NCBI GenBank assembly: GCA_032164295.1
Contig: JAJHTX010000007.1
Coordinates: forward strand, 1,400,501-1,464,500
DNA length: 64,000 nucleotides
Source of the DNA: Inonotus obliquus
Lineage: Eukaryota; Basidiomycota; Agaricomycetes; Hymenochaetales; Hymenochaetaceae
Reading direction: 5' to 3'
The notes beneath the pieces are model-generated. The model was not told the origin of the DNA, searched no databases, and saw nothing but the letters and a program-made list of their open reading frames with translations. Position numbers and translations under genes: made by a program. Shown piece after piece: positions 59,101-64,000 of this stretch. Every line of letters begins with the position of its first letter. Positions within the stretch are counted from its first letter, which is position 1.

Positions 59101-60317
59101 ATGCAGCGCTTTCGTCTGTGGCACATGTTCAATCACCAGCAGTGGATATTTTGAGCTTCACAGTGAAGCAAGGCCTCGCTCACCCTCTCCTGGTATGATA
59201 CCCTCTTAGTTTCGTGTTTTCTCTTGTCCTAAAACGAGCCCACCTCCAGTCATTTCCTGTCATCGTTGCTCTCGAGACATCGCCCAATGGCCCGTTAAGC
59301 ATGCGCGCTGTTGCATTACACACAATCTTGCACCACAAACATGCATCTTTGCTCAACTCCGGCTTCGTTGCTGCGTGTCGTAAGTCGTATGACTACCAGA
59401 TGAAACTGGTTAGTGTGGAACCTAGTCGAATCGACGTAAGAGGCTTTCGGATGCAACCGACGCCGATGGCATTACTAGGCCGGTGGTACGCGCTCCTACG
59501 AGAGAAGCGAGCAATGCGTCAGGAGTTCTTGCGCTCTGTTTTGAAAGTGTTTGAGTTGCGGGATATCAGGGAAACTGGGGAAGATTCGGTGCAATTTGTT
59601 CGCTACATGGCAGAAAATTTCGCAAGCTTCGATTATCGGACACAGGAAGAAGTTCTGACAGTTTTGAAGACATTAACTCGTGAGTTGGCCGAGACAGGGG
59701 CACTCTTGGTCGAGCGAATCGCTCCAGGCAATTTGCTGGCTCAGCTACGAGCTCAGGGTCGGGTTAACGAGGGCGACAATGTGACGCCTACTGAACCAGC
59801 ATTACTGGAAAAGCGAGGTAAGCATACGCTTTGTTGGGGGAGATTGGTGGGTGTTAACCGGTCCTTTTTTCCCTTCAGAGATGAAATCGCTGCCTATGGA
59901 TGAGCGAATGGCCTTGATGCGATCTAGTCTGATTGTCGGGATGATCATGCTACTCAGGACTCATGTAAAGAGCGTATACGGACTGTCAGAAGAGTAAGTC
60001 AGCTTTGATTGTGTCATTAGGTGCCTAGGGAATTGACGGGGACGATAGTAAATGTCAAAAATTCGTGATTGGAAAAAAAAGTAGTGTTGGAGATCGGCCG
60101 GCCACACGTCGCAAGGACAACGGGATTTCCTGGGAGCGAATGCCCTTCGCTATTAAGGAGATGCGGACGGAAGAAGATGTGGAAGCCCAAAAAATCACGG
60201 TCAGCTCTTATACGTTTTAGTTCGAAATAGCCGAGGTTAATGGGAAAATAATAGTTCCTCGAAATATGGAACGAGGACGGTGCAATACCCGAGCCTGATG
60301 GTGATGATTGGGAATGA
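53177..60317 (+). CDS. SCC2: Cohesin loader Scc2/Mis4/Nipped-B (1,944 aa, 25 exons)
   Basis: Scc2 with Scc4 loads cohesin on DNA and stimulates its ATPase. Reading all 25 exons (e.g. 53177-53291, 53356-53578, 53630-54384, 54437-55035, ending 60255-60317) keeps one open frame with GT-AG introns of 47-64 bp. The disordered N-terminus has SPTKR-like and other basic/Ser-Pro segments. Then come the hook-shaped HEAT repeats with family blocks: [116 protein letters not shown] and, at the end, [12 protein letters not shown]. It is somewhat longer than fission-yeast Mis4 (about 1,580 aa), as is usual in basidiomycetes. Weakest splice choices: the intron at 55,533 (GTTTGT donor) and the acceptors at 56,519 and 56,672. 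No disruption is seen. Confidence 0.93.
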
Positions 60318-60907
60318 GGCCGCAATATTTTTATTTTTATTATGTTATAGTCGTGGTACAGGTGGGTACGATAAGGGAGTGATCATGTAATGATAAACAT
60401 GCGGTGAAATATTTGTATCACGAAGGTCGAACATCATAGATGATGGAAAGCCACTGAGCGCCCCCCCAAAAGAATAATCCTGATTGTTGGTGGTTGTGAT
60501 CATCAGACTGTGCCAAGAAGGTGTCAATCATTACATAATCACTCGCTTGGTTGTAAAATATAAAAATAAAAAGAGAGCTGTCTTACATAATCTCCATCCT
60601 GATTGAAAACGTGACCTTATTTTCCAACTTGCGACTTGGGTGGACACGATTCAGGAAGACAGCGTAACGACAAGGATCAACTGAAGGTGAGCATTAATGG
60701 TGACCTAGCCATCTGGAGGGGAAGTATGGTGCTGGATAAGCATCCATGTGAAGTGGAGGACGGTTGTCTGGGGGAATAGACGGTGGATGGAGAAAGTGCA
60801 GGATGGATGACGCGTACAGACTGGTGTTTGGCCGTTCAAGCTACTCCAGCTGGCTCAGTCGATGCTTCTGGTTCAAGGTGACTGATGACTACTGTTGTTT
60901 TAGAACC
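60318..60907. other. Intergenic region between SCC2 and uL23
   Basis: No gene in either strand; a 60-aa and a 102-aa minus-strand ORF are chance. It holds the SCC2 3' UTR and the ribosomal-protein promoter. Confidence 0.5.
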
Positions 60908-61552
60908 ATGGCTACTGCGAAGGCGTCCAAGGGCAAGGCTGCGGCTGGGAAAAGTGTGTATTCTGATTTTATTGGGGCAAAGGGATGGGACTAACTGGGA
61001 TCTGACTGGTACAGCGGAGACCGGGAAGGCGAAGGCTGCGAAGAAGGCGGCACTACAAGGAGTGCATGGGCACCGATCGCGTAAAGTACGATACTCTGTG
61101 ACGTTCCGGCGACCAAAGACACTGCGCCTTCCACGGACTCCGCGATACCCTCGCAAGAGCATTACGCACACACCGAGGATGGATGAATACCGAACGATTG
61201 TGTCGCCGTTGAACACTGAGTCTGCGATGAAAAAGATCGAGGAGCACAACACGTTGGTGTTTCTTGCGGATATCCGGGCAAATAAGCGACAGATTAAGGA
61301 TGCGGTGAAGAAGCTTTGGGATGTGCAAGCTGCGTCAGTAAACACGCTGATCCGGTGAGTTTTCACGAGATATTGTACGGAACGAGAGGTGACTGTTGTG
61401 TTGTTGATAGACCTGACGGGAAAAAGAAAGCATACGTGCGATTGACGGCGGACCACGATGCACTGGATGTTGCGAACAAGGTTTGTGCATCAATTGTTGA
61501 GAGATGTGTATTATGCTGAGAGACGTGATATTGTTAGATTGGCTTCATATGA
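60908..61552 (+). CDS. 60S ribosomal protein uL23 (L23a / yeast L25)
   Basis: Exons 60908-60953, 61015-61354, 61411-61480 and 61538-61552 give 156 aa. uL23 binds domain III of 25S rRNA beside the exit tunnel and is the docking site for SRP and other nascent-chain factors. The N-terminus is Ala/Lys-rich ([15 protein letters not shown]) as in all eukaryotic L23a. The body has [20 protein letters not shown], then [39 protein letters not shown] and [20 protein letters not shown] followed by [18 protein letters not shown]. The last exon supplies only IGFI and the stop, restoring the invariant ANKIGFI end. All phases agree. Intact and expected to be essential. Confidence 0.96.
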
Positions 61553-62045
61553 ATGATGTGGAGATGCGATTCAAGTTCAAGTTGCGAGAGTTGGCGGTGA
61601 TAAGTGGTATGAGCATAGCGCCGTAAACAAACAACATGAAATATTCAGACTGTCTGGTATATACACGTATGCATAGCTGCAGTTGTATGCTCTCGCTCTG
61701 GATATATTTACAGAGTTTTTTTTTGTGCGTGAGAAATGGTATACCCCATCAGGAAAGTGTTGTCCGCATCAGTTCCTCGTCTGATCTCTCTCTCTCCTCC
61801 ATCCTCCTCTCGTCGAGTCGAGTCTCCCTCTCTTTCCTTCTATCCTCTCTTTCTGTTCCCGCTCTCTATTGCCATTCGCTATCTCTCATCGTGTTCATTC
61901 TCACGATTCCAGAGTCAACTCATCATCTGACTAGCTTATATCCCTCTCATCCTCCCTCCTCCCCCCCTCTTGTCGCTCCTTTGGCCCAATTCGATCAGTC
62001 TTGCTCTCACCTCCCAGGTCAATTGCCCACCATAGCTATCACAAT
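61553..62045 (+). promoter_or_regulatory. Intergenic region with CT-rich promoter tract
   Basis: From about 61,770 to 61,990 the plus strand is strongly pyrimidine-rich (CTCTCTCTCCTCCATCC and similar), a common feature just upstream of well-expressed fungal genes. A 163-aa ORF through it is a by-product of this composition. Confidence 0.5.
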
Positions 62046-64000
62046 ATGGTCAATTTCAGCTCCTCTGGGGCCTTCCCTTACCCAAGGCTCCCAGTCTCGC
62101 TTCTCGTCTATCTTGTTCTCGCCTTAGTCCTTGCTGTCCCAGCAGACGCGGAGCACTTGTCCCAAAAGCACTCCCATGCTCGCAAGAGTCTTGAGCATCC
62201 AGGTTCATATGCAAAACGAGCACCTGCTCCTCAACTAGATTCCGCCAGACCAGTAAGCGGGTCTCTGCTTAGCATCGGTGCTAATGGTGTTGGTATTATT
62301 GTTGGTGAGTTATTTCCCTCATCCCCAATTTTCACCCCTATCGTACGCGTTCGACACCCAACACTCGTCTGCCCTGCCGCCTACCATCCGTATCAATGAT
62401 GAGGCATCATCTCTGCAGTCGCGTCGTTGGAATGAAAACTGACTGATCTGATCGACTTTCTTAGGCGGTGACGACGGTCTTATAGAGGTCACACTCCCAC
62501 CGGATAGGACAAGCGCGCCTGTAGAATCTGAGACGACTTCGACTTCTGATGAGGCGCCAACTACCGACACAGCAACCGCCACTGAGGCGCCAGCTACTTC
62601 TGACGCGACGACATCCACGTCTGAGTCGACGTCTTCTCCGACAACAACCGCACCAGCGATCTCTGAGTCGACATCTGTTCCGACAACAACCGCGTCAACG
62701 TCTCCCCCCACGACGCCATCCACGTCGGAATCATCCACGTCGGAGTCGTCTTCTGATCTAACAACCATCGTATCATCGTCTCCCGCTGAGTCTTCGGCGG
62801 CATCATCATCCGATCTCACGACCACAGTGACAACAGAAACGGCATCCAATGGTCCAACAACGTCGTGCGTGGTTGGTCTATCACTTCTGGGTATTGGTGT
62901 GGATGCAGCATGCGTTCCCATTTCGACTTCGGTCTCGACCAGTAGTATTCTGTCACAGTCCTCAGTGCCTGCTACGACAATCGAGGCAACAACCAATGCA
63001 CCTCCCGCTCCTACCACCTCAAGCGCGGGTAGTGACTCCAGCGTTGGTTTGTCTACCATTACTTCTGAGTCGAGTCCTATCCCGGCGACTAGTGAACCAT
63101 GTGACGGCCTTGTATCGGTCAATGTGCGGGGCATTTCGGTTTGTGTCCCAAGTTTGCCCGCGACTACCGAGCGACCCGAGCCATCGAGCGGTCCTGTTAA
63201 CAGCCCCGATCCATCAGATTCGAATCCCCAGCCGAGTCCGGAACCCAGTCCACCCTCTGAATCGGGCTCTTCCTCGGATGAACCCCCGACAACGTGCACT
63301 GGACTTTTGTGCGGAATTCTGCCAGACCCGACATCACTGTCTTCCGGGCAGGAGGAGCCAACAGACACGAGCAGTGCAAGCGGGCCTCCGGAGACATCCG
63401 TCCCAGGTACCACTGCCTCAGAATCGGAAGGGACAACATGCAGTGGATTGCTTTGCGGAATTCTACCGACTCCAACTTCGAGCGAAGACACCACGGTACC
63501 TTCAGGATCGGCTACTTCGGAGGAGATCCCACCAGCAACGACGGATTCTGAGTCGTGTTCTGGTCTACCTTGTTCCATTACCAGTCTCCCTCCGCCGTCT
63601 ACTACTACCACCCCTCCACCAGGAGAGAATAGTACTGACATCGTCTCCCCTCCGATAACTACACCACCACCTGATACTACCAGTGAACTCCCGCCCATTG
63701 ATAATAGCACTACTACCAGTGAACTTCCACCCGTCGATAATAGCACCACTACCATTACAACGGATGATTTCAATACCACTACAATTTCGCCTCCCATCAC
63801 AACCACGACCACTACGCCCGGGGAAAACTCTACGGTCACGACTGGCAATTCCACTTCTACCGATACGTCTATAGCGTTCCCGACTGGCAACACGACCACC
63901 TCAGATCTGGTGACATTAACTTCCTCATACACCATATCAACATCCGTGGCGTCAGAGTTTTCCTTCCTGACGCAAACCACTTTACTCTTCTCGGAAACTA
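62046..64000 (+). CDS. Secreted Ser/Thr-rich mucin-like surface protein, 3' end outside window
   Basis: Exon 1 (62046-62304) encodes a signal peptide with core LLVYLVLALVLAVPADA, then a KR-type site (SYAKRAPAP) that could be cut by a Kex2-like protease. A 160-bp intron (62305-62464) is followed by a frame open to the window end: more than 500 residues of Ser/Thr/Pro/Glu-rich sequence with Cys-bearing modules, CVVGLSLLGIGVDAAC, CDGLVSVNVRGISVC, CTGLLCGILPDPTS, CSGLLCGILPTPTS and CSGLPC. N-x-S/T sites become frequent toward the end. This is the build of a heavily O-glycosylated wall protein. A GPI anchor, if any, lies beyond base 64,000. A 553-aa minus-strand ORF over the same region is a shadow. 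The family is not recognised. Confidence 0.75.

Noticed and set aside
60836..61456. 206-aa minus-strand ORF over the uL23 gene
   Set aside because: Antisense shadow of the ribosomal protein exons, produced by their biased codon use.
61636..62127. 163-aa plus-strand ORF rich in Ser and Leu
   Set aside because: It comes from a CT-rich promoter tract and overlaps the start of the surface-protein gene in another frame.
62319..63980. A 553-aa minus-strand ORF, the longest in the window
   Set aside because: It is the shadow of the plus-strand Ser/Thr/Pro-rich frame: its Val/Gly/Asp/Glu-rich sequence is what ACN/TCN codons give in reverse. The plus frame has a signal peptide, an intron and Cys modules.

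Overview
The window looks like a filamentous fungus, most likely a basidiomycete (Agaricomycotina-like). Host genes are broken by many short introns (about 45-65 bp, mostly GT-AG), ribosomal protein uL23 and the cohesin loader Scc2/Mis4 have fungal-type sequences, and the repeats are Ty3/gypsy chromovirus, Ty1/copia, Tc1/mariner and LINE families. Species cannot be fixed from sequence alone.

The window has two compartments. Bases 1 to about 50,000 are gene-poor, AT-rich and made almost wholly of nested, decayed transposable elements. From 1 to about 14,850 a minus-strand LINE is the oldest layer. Its ORF1 lies at 14.6-11.4 kb and 4.3-3.9 kb, and its reverse transcriptase runs off the left edge. 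It was interrupted by a 763-bp TA-flanked terminal-inverted-repeat element, by a solo-LTR-like element (12.7-14.5 kb), and by an LTR retrotransposon shell (4.3-11.4 kb) that carries a gypsy gag fragment, an unknown insertion with a 258-aa ORF, a Tc1 transposase fragment and another solo-LTR-like copy. A 1,150-bp mariner (14.87-16.02 kb) and a minus-strand Ty1/copia element (16.02-21.26 kb) follow. Next comes an 8.0-kb chromovirus with intact target duplications (22.05-30.06 kb) and a solo-LTR-like insertion inside it. From 30 to 40 kb there are a solo chromovirus LTR and a multi-layer LTR nest. From 40 to 50 kb the sequence is very degenerate, with tandem LTRs and 1-kb duplicated segments.

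Bases from about 50.2 kb to the end are a compact gene island: a 480-aa serine-rich coiled-coil protein (minus strand, 7 exons); divergently from it a histone-fold protein of the Dpb3/CHRAC type (plus, 5-6 small exons); the Scc2/Mis4 cohesin loader (plus, 25 exons, 1,944 aa by my splice model, in frame throughout); ribosomal protein uL23 (plus, 4 exons); and a secreted Ser/Thr-rich mucin-like surface protein (plus), cut by the right edge. The island carries replication/chromatin, cohesion and translation housekeeping functions. The genes sit close together but nothing here shows joint regulation beyond one 95-bp divergent promoter.

The most notable signals are: a recurrent 1.5-1.8 kb LTR-like family with TG...TA ends whose 4-bp target duplications all have an NCGN form; nested-insertion chronologies that can be read from exact target duplications; nonsense codons in retroelements at positions that normally hold Trp or Arg, as expected of C-to-T decay; and a histone-fold gene that is visible only after splicing tiny exons, one through a GC-AG intron.
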